Positions 44,416 to 53,825 of a DNA stretch of 64,000 nt are shown here, piece after piece. A model generated the notes under the pieces. That model ran no database searches. It had not been told where the DNA came from and saw only the letters and a list, made by a program, of their open reading frames with translations. Numbering within the stretch: position 1 is the first letter of the stretch; each line of letters opens with the position of its first letter. The DNA lies in contig DCJC01000050.1 in the NCBI GenBank assembly GCA_002317355.1, positions 1 to 64,000 of the forward strand. The letters are read 5' to 3'. The DNA is from Prevotellaceae bacterium UBA1710 (GTDB lineage Bacteria > Bacteroidota > Bacteroidia > Bacteroidales > Bacteroidaceae). The position numbers and the translations under genes were made by a program.

Positions 44416-46926
44416 TCAATATCCCATTCTTGATATGTCAATTTCCTTGTGTTTCTTATCTTTGTAACTACCAAACTTCAACGCTGCTGTTAGCGTTACA
44501 GAACGATAGTCGTTATTTGTCCTCATGCTGAAATTCTGATTGCCATAAATCGACTTTACATCATAGAAGCAATTTGTAAGATTGTTCCCAGCAAGCACGA
44601 GGCTCCATCGTTTGTTGTCCGACAACCAGTAAATCTGTGCCCCAAGCATAAATAAAGGGGCGATGTCAAACACTCCTTGTATTGCCTTTGTCTGAAAGGA
44701 TGGATTGATAATAAGTCGGAGCTCATGACTTGGAAGTAGGTTTACGGACAAGGTCGTACCCATGATGGCTGTAAAGCATTTTCGGTCAAAAGGCAAATCG
44801 AAGAAGTCGGTACTCTTGTTACGGCTATACAAGCCTGTCAGCGTTGCATTTCCCGTCAACCATTTCCCAGCACTGAACATTACGGCAGCTTGAACTCCGT
44901 AGGTATTTATGAAATCAAAATTTTTCTCTTGAAAGACAACAGACATCGTGTCCCTCGGCTGGTAGGCAAGCTGAACGGAATAACCAGAATTGAACTGTGC
45001 AAACAACGAAAGAGAATACCTCTGCTTATATTGCCACATCACATCAACTTTGTAATGAGAATAAGGCTTCAAGTCAGGGTTGCCCCATATCTCTGTATAT
45101 GCAGATGAATAATATACACTGCTCATGGTGCTCCAGTAACTTGGATATACAGCATCAGAACTGAATGACAGGTTCAGAAGATAGGTATTGTTGATGTTCC
45201 ATGTAGCACGTAGAGATGGATAAATGCGCCATTCATTCCACTTTGGTGTATGGTATTGCTCTGCAGATACTGATGCGTCTATGCTTAGATGCTTATTGAA
45301 TACCTTTGAAACGCCGGCGTATGGGCTTATGATACGCTCCTGATAGTTTACCTTGCTTGAACCATCTGGCACCTCCATTCCCATGTCGTCATACATCTTC
45401 TGATAACTTATGTTGTTGGTTATCTGCGTCTTTATGCCGTATAAAATACTCCAATTATCGTTAAGGCTATGCTCCTGATCGACAGTGAGAAGCCATTTGT
45501 TGATGTCCTGGTTGCTATTTGTTGACAAGGTGTATGCTAAGTCCTGCATATTATTTCCCAATATCTGCGCTCTTGGATTCTTGTAACTCATATAGGAAGC
45601 ATTCACCCTCAATCCGAAAGGCAACTGATAGTTAACATCAACATTGTGAATATGATAACTGACTTTGCCGTCTTGTATGGTAGGAGCTGTTCCCGTCGTA
45701 ACGTTAACTGCTTTATTCTCCTGCCATGTACCCGAATAAGCCGCACTCAGCCGATGCTTCTCTGCGAAGGCATAGTCTGCACCTATGCGCAATTCATGTT
45801 TACGGATGTCTGTGGTGTTCTGCGTAACGTCCTCATAATGTTTCCGTCCCGTAATGTGTGGATGCTCCGCTATATGTTCTGCCTCGCTGTATGTCTTTCC
45901 ATCAGTGTAAGCATACTGAGCATCAAGCACAAAGCAATTGTGGCTGTATATCAGGTTAGTTTCGCCTTTGCCTGTAGAGTATTTACTTTGATCTGCCATT
46001 CCTTTGATCTGCCCAGATAGCTGGTTAGTACCTACATGATCCTTTGTTATCACATTGATAGCAAGTCCATGTGTGTGGTATTGAGCAGGAGCAGACATCA
46101 TAATCTCTGCGCTTGCCAGCATCTCTGCAGGCATACTCTTCAGTCGATCAACGATTTGTTGCTCGGATAGTGTTGTGGGCTTGCCGTTGATGATGAGTGT
46201 TGCATGGCTTCCGGCAAAGGATAGTCCGTTTATTCCATCCATTACACCAGGGATGCGTGTCAGTGCTTCGTAGGCATTATCACTTGGCATCTCCTGAAGC
46301 AGTAGTGGCATGTTATAGGTCAGGATGCCTTTCTCTGCTTTGACTATTTGTTTTTGTCCTTTAACCGTTACTCCATTCAATGCTATGATGCTACCCTCCA
46401 TTCTGATGTTTCCTATCATTCCGTTGGTGCAATGCTTGTATTTCGTTTTATATCCGATGTAGGAAATCTTTGCTAAGACACTCTGCCTGCCACAAGGTAT
46501 CACGACATCACCATTATTATTGCTGACACCGCTGTTTATGAGAGCGCTGTCCTGAGGATTAAGAAGTTCTATGGTTGCCCAACTGAGCGGTTTATCATTC
46601 TCATCAAGAATGCGTCCCGTTACTTTATGTACTTCTTTCTGAACGCATTCCACCGAGAATACGTTGCCGTTCTGGGTTATGCGGATAGGGTAGAAACCGA
46701 CAATCATTCGTAATGCTTCTGCGATAGGACTATTGCTGATTCTTTGAGTTACCGTGAAGTCCTTCAAGTCTTCGTATATAAAATTGATGTTACATCTGCT
46801 GCTTTGGCGTTCAACTGCCAGTAAAGCCTCAGACATACTCGTTCTATGGAAATCGGCATTAATACGTTGAGCTGTTGCTGATATGCAGACAAAGCACATC
46901 ATAAAGATTATGAATGCCTGTCTCAT
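44416..46926 (-). CDS. STN-domain outer-membrane receptor-like protein
   Basis: I chose the ATG at 46926 (MRQAFIIFMMCFVCISATAQ), which directly follows the anti-sigma stop; the frame also has an ATG at 46950 inside that gene. After the signal peptide comes an STN (secretin/TonB short N-terminal) domain at about 21-95, a carboxypeptidase-regulatory-like domain (VTGRILDENDKPLSWATIEL), a plug region (EALTRIPGVMDGINGLSFAG; ATLIINGKPTTLSEQQIVD) and an OMP_b-brl_3-type barrel to residue 836. The STN domain is the signalling module that talks to an anti-sigma factor across the periplasm, which fits the two genes upstream. The ligand is unknown. Confidence 0.85.
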   Translation of the reverse strand: MRQAFIIFMMCFVCISATAQRINADFHRTSMSEALLAVERQSSRCNINFIYEDLKDFTVTQRISNSPIAEALRMIVGFYPIRITQNGNVFSVECVQKEVHKVTGRILDENDKPLSWATIELLNPQDSALINSGVSNNNGDVVIPCGRQSVLAKISYIGYKTKYKHCTNGMIGNIRMEGSIIALNGVTVKGQKQIVKAEKGILTYNMPLLLQEMPSDNAYEALTRIPGVMDGINGLSFAGSHATLIINGKPTTLSEQQIVDRLKSMPAEMLASAEIMMSAPAQYHTHGLAINVITKDHVGTNQLSGQIKGMADQSKYSTGKGETNLIYSHNCFVLDAQYAYTDGKTYSEAEHIAEHPHITGRKHYEDVTQNTTDIRKHELRIGADYAFAEKHRLSAAYSGTWQENKAVNVTTGTAPTIQDGKVSYHIHNVDVNYQLPFGLRVNASYMSYKNPRAQILGNNMQDLAYTLSTNSNQDINKWLLTVDQEHSLNDNWSILYGIKTQITNNISYQKMYDDMGMEVPDGSSKVNYQERIISPYAGVSKVFNKHLSIDASVSAEQYHTPKWNEWRIYPSLRATWNINNTYLLNLSFSSDAVYPSYWSTMSSVYYSSAYTEIWGNPDLKPYSHYKVDVMWQYKQRYSLSLFAQFNSGYSVQLAYQPRDTMSVVFQEKNFDFINTYGVQAAVMFSAGKWLTGNATLTGLYSRNKSTDFFDLPFDRKCFTAIMGTTLSVNLLPSHELRLIINPSFQTKAIQGVFDIAPLFMLGAQIYWLSDNKRWSLVLAGNNLTNCFYDVKSIYGNQNFSMRTNNDYRSVTLTAALKFGSYKDKKHKEIDISRMGY

Positions 46927-46927
46927 A

Positions 46928-47479
46928 TTATTCAACCTCCAGTTTTCCATCCGTTTGCTTAATGTTTATCTTCTCAAACATATTCAGGTTCTGAATGACT
47001 TCGCTGAGTTTGTCACCTGTGCAAAACTTAAAATGCAAATGAAGATGCTTGACTTCTTCATTATTAAATACCACCTCTACCTTGTATATATTGTTGAGGC
47101 TATCCATTATTTCGCAGAGTTCTGCATTATCCAACGCAACCAAACGGGGCATTGCCAAAGTAGTATCCACTGGAATTGCTTGTGTATTCCTTGCTTTTGT
47201 CGTAAATGTATTCTCGGTTATGTCTGCCTTGTTTTCATCAGAAACCATTGTTCTATGATTAATGATAGCCGCCACAACTATACAGCACACGGTGACAATG
47301 GCTGCTACAGATGCAGCTATCTTTCGCCAATGGTTCATCATGGTCAGCCTGTTTCTCCTTATCATGAGTTTAGACAGTTCATCTTCAATATCGGGCATAC
47401 CAATCTCTTGATCTGATTTCATGGAAGTGAAAGCCTCCATGATTTTAATTTCCATATTGTCTTTATTGTTCTTGTTCAT
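46928..47479 (-). CDS. Anti-sigma factor, short FecR-like with DUF4974-type C-terminus
   Basis: The 183-residue product has a cytoplasmic N-terminal part of about 80 residues, one transmembrane helix (IAASVAAIVTVCCIVVAAII, about 52-71) and a periplasmic domain. The C-terminal 70 residues (LCEIMDSLNNIYKVEVVFNN; KLSEVIQNLNMFEKINIKQT) match the DUF4974 module that docks with receptor STN domains. The central FecR beta domain of typical proteins (about 100 residues) appears to be missing, so this is a compact version. It lies between the sigma factor (3-base gap) and the receptor (overlap/adjacent), as expected for a cell-surface signalling operon. Confidence 0.8.
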   Translation of the reverse strand: MNKNNKDNMEIKIMEAFTSMKSDQEIGMPDIEDELSKLMIRRNRLTMMNHWRKIAASVAAIVTVCCIVVAAIINHRTMVSDENKADITENTFTTKARNTQAIPVDTTLAMPRLVALDNAELCEIMDSLNNIYKVEVVFNNEEVKHLHLHFKFCTGDKLSEVIQNLNMFEKINIKQTDGKLEVE

Positions 47480-47482
47480 GAT

Positions 47483-48007
47483 TCAGTTTGTTTTAAAAGA
47501 AGGATTGAAACGCTCTCTCAGTTTGCGCAAAGCCTGAGAGATATGCTTGTTGACTGCTTGTACACTTATTCCTAGCTCAGCAGACACCTCTTTGTAGCTT
47601 TTCTTTTCATCATAACAGAGTTGCAACACTCTGCGTGTCTGTGGTGTGAGTTCTCTTTCAATAAAGAGGCGTATTTCTTTGGTTTGATCATCATCAGAGA
47701 TGTCAAAAGTAATGCATGGCTCATACTTTTGTATTAAGTTTGACAATACATCATCTTTCACTTGACGATGCCGAAGTATATCAAAAGCTCTATTGCGCAC
47801 CATGGAGGTGAGATAAGTATTAATATCTCTTGCAAGTATGTGATTGTCAAGCAAGTCCATAAAAACACTACTTACCACATCCTTGCTTTCCTCTTGGTCA
47901 TTCAATAAAGAATAAGCAAGCCTATACAGCCGAGAATAGGAACTGCGGAAAAGTTCTCCTATTTCTTCATCTGTCATCTGTCTTTTATGTCCGAATAACG
48001 CTATCAT
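47483..48007 (-). CDS. ECF RNA polymerase sigma factor
   Basis: The 174-residue product has sigma region 2 (FRSSYSRLYRLAYSLLNDQEESKDVVSSVF, with the usual aromatic/acidic -10 recognition surface) and region 4 (TPQTRRVLQLCYDEKKSYKEVSAELGISVQAVNKHISQAL), with no region 1 or 3, which defines the extracytoplasmic-function group. It heads the operon sigma, anti-sigma, receptor, acyltransferase and probably drives it. I see no vegetative-type promoter directly upstream, which would fit self-activation. Confidence 0.9.
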   Translation of the reverse strand: MIALFGHKRQMTDEEIGELFRSSYSRLYRLAYSLLNDQEESKDVVSSVFMDLLDNHILARDINTYLTSMVRNRAFDILRHRQVKDDVLSNLIQKYEPCITFDISDDDQTKEIRLFIERELTPQTRRVLQLCYDEKKSYKEVSAELGISVQAVNKHISQALRKLRERFNPSFKTN

Positions 48008-48410
48008 TTTTGAATGTCTTTATCTTATAGACGTTTGAGTAAAGAATATCATTACCCCAGAATCATTATATTTTCACGATTTATCAACGTATTTCTATAA
48101 CATATATTGTGAATAAGCAATGTACATAATAGACTATACGATGCTTCCTGTTTTTCACAGGTAACTCCATAATAGGCATATCCATGAAGCACAGTATGAT
48201 ATTATTCTCTAATCTTTGTAGTTTTTTCTCCTGTATATCCCATTTTTGCACTAAAAAAGTATAAAAGTGCAAGTTGAAACAGTTAAAAACACCTATTAAA
48301 TAAAGATTCTCTTGCTTAGATGAGAAAGATTTTGTAATTTTGCATCATAAGTTGGAAAAACGGACAAAAGTTCTTGTTATAACTATTGACAAACGGACAA
48401 ATATTAAGTA
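48008..48410. other. Divergent control region between sigma factor and ATPase genes
   Basis: No coding frame is supported. The right part holds a -7 element and three evenly spaced CGGACA sites belonging to the plus-strand ATPase gene. Nothing clear can be assigned to the sigma operon. Confidence 0.5.
48311..48342 (+). promoter_or_regulatory. Promoter of the DUF4143 ATPase gene
   Basis: CTTG (48311-48314) and TAATTTTG (48335-48342) are 20 bases apart, one base from consensus. Confidence 0.6.
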
Positions 48411-48434
48411 ATGATACATAGAAAAGCGGACAAG
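48358..48434 (+). promoter_or_regulatory. Three CGGACA sites at 33-bp intervals
   Basis: CGGACA occurs at 48361, 48394 and 48427, each preceded by A-rich sequence and followed by AA. The two intervals are exactly 33 bases, about three helical turns, so all sites face the same side of the DNA. The third is inside the first codons of the ATPase gene. This looks like an operator, perhaps for autoregulation. Confidence 0.5.
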
Positions 48435-49760
48435 TGTATTGACAGCCACTTCAGAAATACGAAGAAAGCATTGTTGCTAACGGGTGCAAGACAGGTAGGC
48501 AAGACGTATGCTGTGAGACGTGCGGCAGAAAGACTTGGGTGGCATCTGGTGGAGATGAATTTCCTGTTGCAGCCTGAGACTATTGACATTGTAAGAGGTG
48601 CAGGCGACATCAAGGAGGTGTTGCTCCGCATCTCGGCTTATGCCAATGTGCCTCTCGATTGGGAGAAAACACTGATTTTCTTTGATGAGGTGGAGGAATA
48701 TCCTGACGTTATGACATGGGTGAAGGCTTTTGTAGATAAAGGCTATCATCTAGCGTTGAGCGGTAGCTTGCTGGGAGTAGAATTGAATAATGTACGTTCG
48801 GTGCCTGTCGGCTACATGGATGAGAAGCAGATTTACCCTTGTGACTTTGAGGAGTTTATCAGAGCCGTTGGGGTGCAGGATGCCGTTATAGAATCAATTC
48901 GTGAAGCTTGGAATAAACGTAAGCCAGTCGATGCTTATGTGCATCAGAAGATGATGCAGTTGGTAAACCTTTATCTGCTGGTAGGTGGTATGCCTGCTGC
49001 TGTACAGACCTATCTTGACACGAACGATATGCAGAGGGTACTGATGGAACAGAGGTCGATATTGGCACTATACAAGAAAGACATCGGGAGGTATGATCCA
49101 GAGGACAAATTGTACATCAACGACATTTTTGACCTGATTCCCCCAGAACTGAATGCAAAGAACAAACGCTTTATCCTTAAAAATTTAAACGAGCATTTCA
49201 AGTTTAGCAGACACGAAAATAGCTTCACTTGGCTCAGGGAAGCAGATATGGCTTTGCCAACGCATTGTGCTGAGGAACCTAAGGTGCCGCTGATTTTGAG
49301 TAAGGCGAGCAACCTGTTCAAACTGTTCCAAAATGATGTGGGACTATTGGCATGTCAGTATGCTGATGGCATTCAGCTGAGGATTCTGCAAGGTGAGACA
49401 AACATCAACTATGGAGCTATTTACGAGAATCTTACCGCTCAGGAGCTTCACGCACATGGATGGAGTCTGTTTTACTTCCAGAACAAAAAACAGGGTGAAC
49501 TCGACTTCCTATTGGAGAAAGACACTGAGATTATTCCATTGGAAGTGAAGTCGGGCAAGGACTACGCACGTCATGTGGCATTGAACAACGTAATGTCAAA
49601 CCCGGAATACAGCATCCAGAAGGCGATTGTATTGTGTAATGACAATGTAAGCACTCGCGGGAATATTACGTATGCACCCATCTATATGCTAATGTTCATT
49701 GAGAAGTTGAAAGACGAGAGCCCCAAGATATTCAAACTTGATTTGGGTGGATTGACATAA
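48411..49760 (+). CDS. AAA ATPase with DUF4143 domain
   Basis: The 449-residue product has an AAA_14 ATPase part with Walker A LLLTGARQVGKTYAV (about 22-36) and Walker B TLIFFDEVEEYP. A winged-helix-like linker precedes the DUF4143 C-terminal domain. That domain contains QGELDFLLEKDTEIIPLEVKSGK, a PD-(D/E)XK-like Asp...Glu-x-Lys pattern. The family is very common in Bacteroidota and archaea as single transferable genes; its function is not established. The gene stands alone, with its own promoter and three repeated upstream sites. Confidence 0.88.
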   Translation: MIHRKADKCIDSHFRNTKKALLLTGARQVGKTYAVRRAAERLGWHLVEMNFLLQPETIDIVRGAGDIKEVLLRISAYANVPLDWEKTLIFFDEVEEYPDVMTWVKAFVDKGYHLALSGSLLGVELNNVRSVPVGYMDEKQIYPCDFEEFIRAVGVQDAVIESIREAWNKRKPVDAYVHQKMMQLVNLYLLVGGMPAAVQTYLDTNDMQRVLMEQRSILALYKKDIGRYDPEDKLYINDIFDLIPPELNAKNKRFILKNLNEHFKFSRHENSFTWLREADMALPTHCAEEPKVPLILSKASNLFKLFQNDVGLLACQYADGIQLRILQGETNINYGAIYENLTAQELHAHGWSLFYFQNKKQGELDFLLEKDTEIIPLEVKSGKDYARHVALNNVMSNPEYSIQKAIVLCNDNVSTRGNITYAPIYMLMFIEKLKDESPKIFKLDLGGLT

Positions 49761-50169
49761 GTTTGAGGCTATGGCAAACCAGAATGATTCTCAATGGTTC
49801 TAGAATAAAAAACTTTGAAACCTATATCCTTAAATGCGCTCACCTGCCAGATAAACATGTGGTAGAGAACCGTACTTGGCTTTTGGGGCCAAGGTATCGA
49901 AACATTAATAACAATTCGTATAAATAAACATACTATTGAGAGAAGAAATGAATGTAAAATGAATCGCTATATGCCTGAAAATATATTGGTTAATGATCCA
50001 ACTGCCAATAGAGTATACTTTGATAATTGACAATTATAACGTTATTAAGCCATAACAATATAGGTAAGTTCTCTTATGTTAGCATAAATGTCAGAATGAA
50101 GCATAATGTACGATAAGATGATTTCCGTCAAAAATTATTTTAAACATTCGTAACAAGAAGAATATCACT
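49761..50169. other. Gene-free stretch before the RloC-like gene
   Basis: AT-rich, no coding frame. A near-match to a -7 element (TACTTTG) lies near 50017, but with the wrong internal spacing, so I do not call a promoter. Confidence 0.4.
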
Positions 50170-52398
50170 ATGATACAGAAAATTTCAATAAAAGATATCG
50201 CTACTTTTGATTCGGTAGGAATAGTCATTGAAAACTTAAAACCAATCAATGTAATATATGGCTCAAATGGTACGGGTAAGAGCACTATTAGTAGGGTCCT
50301 TGCTCAAGAAGAAGCTTTTCCACAATGCCATATTGACTGGAAAGATGGAACTCAAATAGATGTACTCGTATATAACAAGGATTTCTGTGACAAGAATTAT
50401 TCAGAACAGATGCCAGGTGTGTTCACATTAGGTGAAGTCGCTGGTGAAATACTGAATGAGATATCAGACAAAAGAAAAAAGTTAGAAGAAATAACTGGCA
50501 TAGGGCTTGGTTATAAGAACGATATCAGCAAACAAGAGAATTTATGTGATTCCGAGAAGGTTTTCTTTAGGGAATCTGCATGGAATGATCTCTTGAAGAA
50601 TCACGAATCATATTTTACAAGATCCTCGATAGGTGCAGGAACAAAGGATAATTTTCTGAAAAAACTGATGAAAGCCTATGAAGATAAATATGATTCCCCT
50701 CTTTCTTTGGAAGATCTTAAGGGGAAGTATTCATTAATGTTTGGGGTTCAGCCTTCTCGTCAAGACCTTCTCAACATGCTTTCGCATGAAGCCTGCCTTG
50801 CTATTGAGTCAGAAGAAATATGGCAAAGAGCTATAGTAGGAAAACAAGATATTGATATTGCAGGCTTGATTATGCGTCTTGGCAGTACAGACTGGGTAAA
50901 TCAGGGTGTGAGTTATGTCGAAGAAGGAAGCGATGTGTGTCCTTTCTGTCAGCAACATACGATAACTTCTGAATTTAAGGAAAAGATTAATTCATTCTTT
51001 GATGATGGTTACAAGCAAGATATTTTGAAATTAGAAGCTCTTATCAGTGAATACTCTTTGTTGTCATCTGCACTGATAGAGGGGATGGAAGATACGATAC
51101 GTACACAAAAAACAAAGGAAAAGTCATTCGTTGAGATGTCTTCTCTTGAATCTGCTTTTGTGGCATTGAAGATTGCTATCACTAGCAATACTGAGTTGAT
51201 GATATCAAAGAAGAAAGAGCCAAGCCGTAAGATTTCACTTACAAGTACTACAGACATAATTGATTCCATAAACACTCTTATACAAAATGCGAACACAGCT
51301 ATTGAAGAGAATAACCGTTTAGCAGACAATTTTACAAACGAACGCAATCAACTTGTTAAGGACATTTGGAATTATTATGCTTGCTCATATTCAGCAACGA
51401 TAGAAGCACACATTAGAAAATTAAGTGGTATAGAAAAAGCTATAAAGAATCTGCAATTAAAAAGAGAAGGAACCCTACAACAATATAAGATAGTGAAACA
51501 GGAATTGGTTACACTCGAGAATTCTGTTACAAGTGTTACTCCTACAGTCAATGAGATTAATAGATTGTTGACAAGTTATGGATTTACTAACTTCCAGATT
51601 AGAGAAGTACCAGATAATAAGAACCATTATCAGATAGTAAGGGAGAATGGTGAGCCTGCAACATCTACTTTGAGTGAAGGAGAGAAGACTTTTATCACTT
51701 TTTTGTATTACATGCAGTTGGTAAAGGGAAGTCATAATCCTGATGGCGTAACAACGAACCGTGTGCTGGTTATAGACGACCCTGTTTCAAGTCTTGATAG
51801 CAATGTGTTGTTTGTCGTCAGCACTTTGTTAAGAGAAGTATTTACCGATATTCACGATGGCACAGGAAGCGTTAAGCAAGCAATCCTTCTTACTCATAAT
51901 GTGTACTTCCATAAGGAGATCGCATTTTTAGATAGACATTGCAAATGGCGTGATTGTATAAATCATTGGATATTACGAAAAAGAGACAATGTGTCTTCTG
52001 CTCAATCCTATGGTAAGAATAGCCCAATAAAGAGTTCATATGAATTAATGTGGGCAGAACTGAAGAGTGATGAGTTAAACTCATGTATTGTTACACAGAA
52101 TATAATGCGTAGAATCATAGAAAACTATTTTCAAGTATTTGGCGGTATAAGTCCAGATGTCATCCTTGAAAAGTTTACTAATGCCGAGGAACGTAAAATA
52201 TGTCGTGCGTTATTAAGCTGGGTGAATGATGGATCTCATTCTATGCCTGAGGATTTGTTTGTTGAATTATCAGATGACCAAATTGCTCGAAACAAAGAGG
52301 TCTTCCGCAAAATATTTATCGTGATGGGGCAAAGTGCTCACTATGATATGATGATGCAACAGACAGATAAAGAAGATGAAAGTATAGCAGTTTCGTAA
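50170..52398 (+). CDS. RloC-like ATPase with zinc hook and putative anticodon-nuclease domain
   Basis: The 742-residue product is an SMC/Rad50-type ATPase (AAA_13). Walker A is GSNGTGKST (31-39). A coiled coil carries a zinc-hook CPFC (Cys257, Cys260). The ABC signature is TLSEGEK (500-506) and Walker B is RVLVIDDPVSSLD (531-543). The C-terminal domain has Arg647-x3-Glu651 (MRRIIEN) and His690 (NDGSH). This agrees in order and rough spacing with the Arg-Glu-His triad of PrrC/RloC anticodon nucleases, which cut tRNA during phage infection. The zinc hook favours RloC over PrrC. Related AAA_13 proteins without proven nuclease activity also share the NDGSH block, so the tRNase call is inference. 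A WYL regulator follows 4 bases later. Confidence 0.78.
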   Translation: MIQKISIKDIATFDSVGIVIENLKPINVIYGSNGTGKSTISRVLAQEEAFPQCHIDWKDGTQIDVLVYNKDFCDKNYSEQMPGVFTLGEVAGEILNEISDKRKKLEEITGIGLGYKNDISKQENLCDSEKVFFRESAWNDLLKNHESYFTRSSIGAGTKDNFLKKLMKAYEDKYDSPLSLEDLKGKYSLMFGVQPSRQDLLNMLSHEACLAIESEEIWQRAIVGKQDIDIAGLIMRLGSTDWVNQGVSYVEEGSDVCPFCQQHTITSEFKEKINSFFDDGYKQDILKLEALISEYSLLSSALIEGMEDTIRTQKTKEKSFVEMSSLESAFVALKIAITSNTELMISKKKEPSRKISLTSTTDIIDSINTLIQNANTAIEENNRLADNFTNERNQLVKDIWNYYACSYSATIEAHIRKLSGIEKAIKNLQLKREGTLQQYKIVKQELVTLENSVTSVTPTVNEINRLLTSYGFTNFQIREVPDNKNHYQIVRENGEPATSTLSEGEKTFITFLYYMQLVKGSHNPDGVTTNRVLVIDDPVSSLDSNVLFVVSTLLREVFTDIHDGTGSVKQAILLTHNVYFHKEIAFLDRHCKWRDCINHWILRKRDNVSSAQSYGKNSPIKSSYELMWAELKSDELNSCIVTQNIMRRIIENYFQVFGGISPDVILEKFTNAEERKICRALLSWVNDGSHSMPEDLFVELSDDQIARNKEVFRKIFIVMGQSAHYDMMMQQTDKEDESIAVS

Positions 52399-52402
52399 AT
52401 AT

Positions 52403-53416
52403 ATGCCTACAACAAAGAACTCCTTTGAGCGTCATAAAGTGTTAGATCGCTGTTTTCGAGATAGAACAAAGAAATACTTTATGGACGATTTGGTGCGGAT
52501 AGTAAACGAAGATACATTTTATTACTATGGTACAAGTGTGTCGGAGAGGACTATTCGTAAAGATATTGTATACATGATGGATAGCGAAGGTTATTCTGCT
52601 CCGATTGCCAAAGGAATGGATGGCCATCGCGCGTATTATTATTATAGTGTACGTGATTATTCCATTATGAACTTGCCTATGAGTCAGCAGGAAATGACAC
52701 AATTGTCAGACACAATTAAGATGCTGTCACGTTTTAAAGGATTGCCTGACTGTTCCTGGATGGAAGAGGTTTTGGTAAGGTTTGAGGACACTTTCCAACT
52801 GACAGATCAATCCAAAGGAATTGTTTCATTCGCTCAGAATCCCTATTTAAGAGGAATGAATCATTTTACACCATTATTCGACTACATTATTAACAAGTCT
52901 GTATTACGTATTACATATCACAAGTTCAGAAAACCAAGTGTAATGAGGGAAATACATCCGTACCAACTAAGGCAATACAATAATCGATGGTTTCTCATTG
53001 GGTATGAACCTTGTATGGCAGACAAACTTCCCGTTGTAACTATTCCATTAGACAGAATAGATCTTATTGAATGTGCACAGGATGTGATATACCAAGAATA
53101 TCGTGGCATTGGGCTTGACGAATATTTTGATCAAATAGTCGGTGTTTCTGTAAATATTGGCGCAAAAAAAGAGACTATATGCATTAAGGCATCTTATCCT
53201 GCTGCTGCATATATAGAGAGTAAACCTCTTCATTGCTCTCAAAGAATTATTGAAAAGAATTGCGACAATATTGTATTTGAGTTCAAGCTTATTCCTAATT
53301 ATGAATTTGAGACAATCCTTCTAGGATATTTGGATGAATGTGAAATATTAAAGCCAATACATCTAAGGCGAAAATTGCACAAACGGGCAGAAAAAATATC
53401 TACGAACACAAAATAA
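52403..53416 (+). CDS. WYL-domain transcriptional regulator
   Basis: The 337-residue product has an N-terminal winged helix (about 1-75, with SVSERTIRKDIVYMM as recognition helix) and a WYL domain at about 160-240 (LRITYHKFRKPSVMREIHPY; RWFLIGYEP). A C-terminal WCX-like part ends the chain. WYL proteins sense ligands, possibly nucleotides or single-stranded DNA, and often control phage-defence genes. It begins 4 bases after the RloC-like gene, so it is almost certainly in the same transcript and may regulate it. Confidence 0.88.
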   Translation: MPTTKNSFERHKVLDRCFRDRTKKYFMDDLVRIVNEDTFYYYGTSVSERTIRKDIVYMMDSEGYSAPIAKGMDGHRAYYYYSVRDYSIMNLPMSQQEMTQLSDTIKMLSRFKGLPDCSWMEEVLVRFEDTFQLTDQSKGIVSFAQNPYLRGMNHFTPLFDYIINKSVLRITYHKFRKPSVMREIHPYQLRQYNNRWFLIGYEPCMADKLPVVTIPLDRIDLIECAQDVIYQEYRGIGLDEYFDQIVGVSVNIGAKKETICIKASYPAAAYIESKPLHCSQRIIEKNCDNIVFEFKLIPNYEFETILLGYLDECEILKPIHLRRKLHKRAEKISTNTK

Positions 53417-53472
53417 TTTCCATTTCCCATCACTTTTTTTAAAGAATGAAGTTAGGCTGCAATCTTTGCCTA

Positions 53473-53480
53473 TACCTTTG
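53473..53480 (+). promoter_or_regulatory. -7 element of the GIY-YIG-like/TIR operon
   Basis: TACCTTTG fits TAnnTTTG and lies 37 bases before the ATG at 53518. No TTTG stands at the right distance upstream. It shows that the next two genes are probably a separate transcript from the RloC-like pair. Confidence 0.55.
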
Positions 53481-53517
53481 CGGCATAATTTTAAGTTTAA
53501 TCAAAAAATTGATAGTC

Positions 53518-53820
53518 ATGAGAAAAACTTCAAGAGAAATCATCTCAGATGTTGAAAGCCATTTGGCATGTAGTAAGAAAAAGTATTATTCTGATTTCTA
53601 TATCGGAATAACTAACAATGTTGATCGTAGATTGTTCGGAGAGCATAATGTAGATAGGGAGCATTCATGGTGGATATATCGTACTGCTATCGACAAAGCT
53701 GCTGCACAGGTTGTTGAAGAATATTTCTTGAATAAAGGTATGAAGGGAGACACTGGTGGTGGTACTGAAGATACCATCTATGTCTATTGTTATGAGATTA
53801 CTAACACCACAAAAGAGTAA
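53518..53820 (+). CDS. Small GIY-YIG-like protein paired with TIR gene
   Basis: I chose the ATG at 53518 (MRKTSREIISDVESHLACSK) because the upstream part of the frame contains the promoter. The 100-residue product has FYIGITNNVDRRLFGEHNV, which resembles the YIG strand and Arg-bearing helix of GIY-YIG endonucleases. A Glu-rich helix (AAAQVVEEYFLNKG) follows at the place of the catalytic Glu, then a GGGTED turn. The first GIY element is not recognisable, so the fold call is tentative and activity doubtful. The gene ends 5 bases before the DUF1883-TIR gene and must be co-expressed with it. Confidence 0.6.
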   Translation: MRKTSREIISDVESHLACSKKKYYSDFYIGITNNVDRRLFGEHNVDREHSWWIYRTAIDKAAAQVVEEYFLNKGMKGDTGGGTEDTIYVYCYEITNTTKE

Positions 53821-53825
53821 GGATT

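Noticed and set aside
46883..47416. A 177-codon plus-strand frame
   Set aside because: Antisense to the anti-sigma gene, which has a clear transmembrane helix and docking domain and fits the operon.
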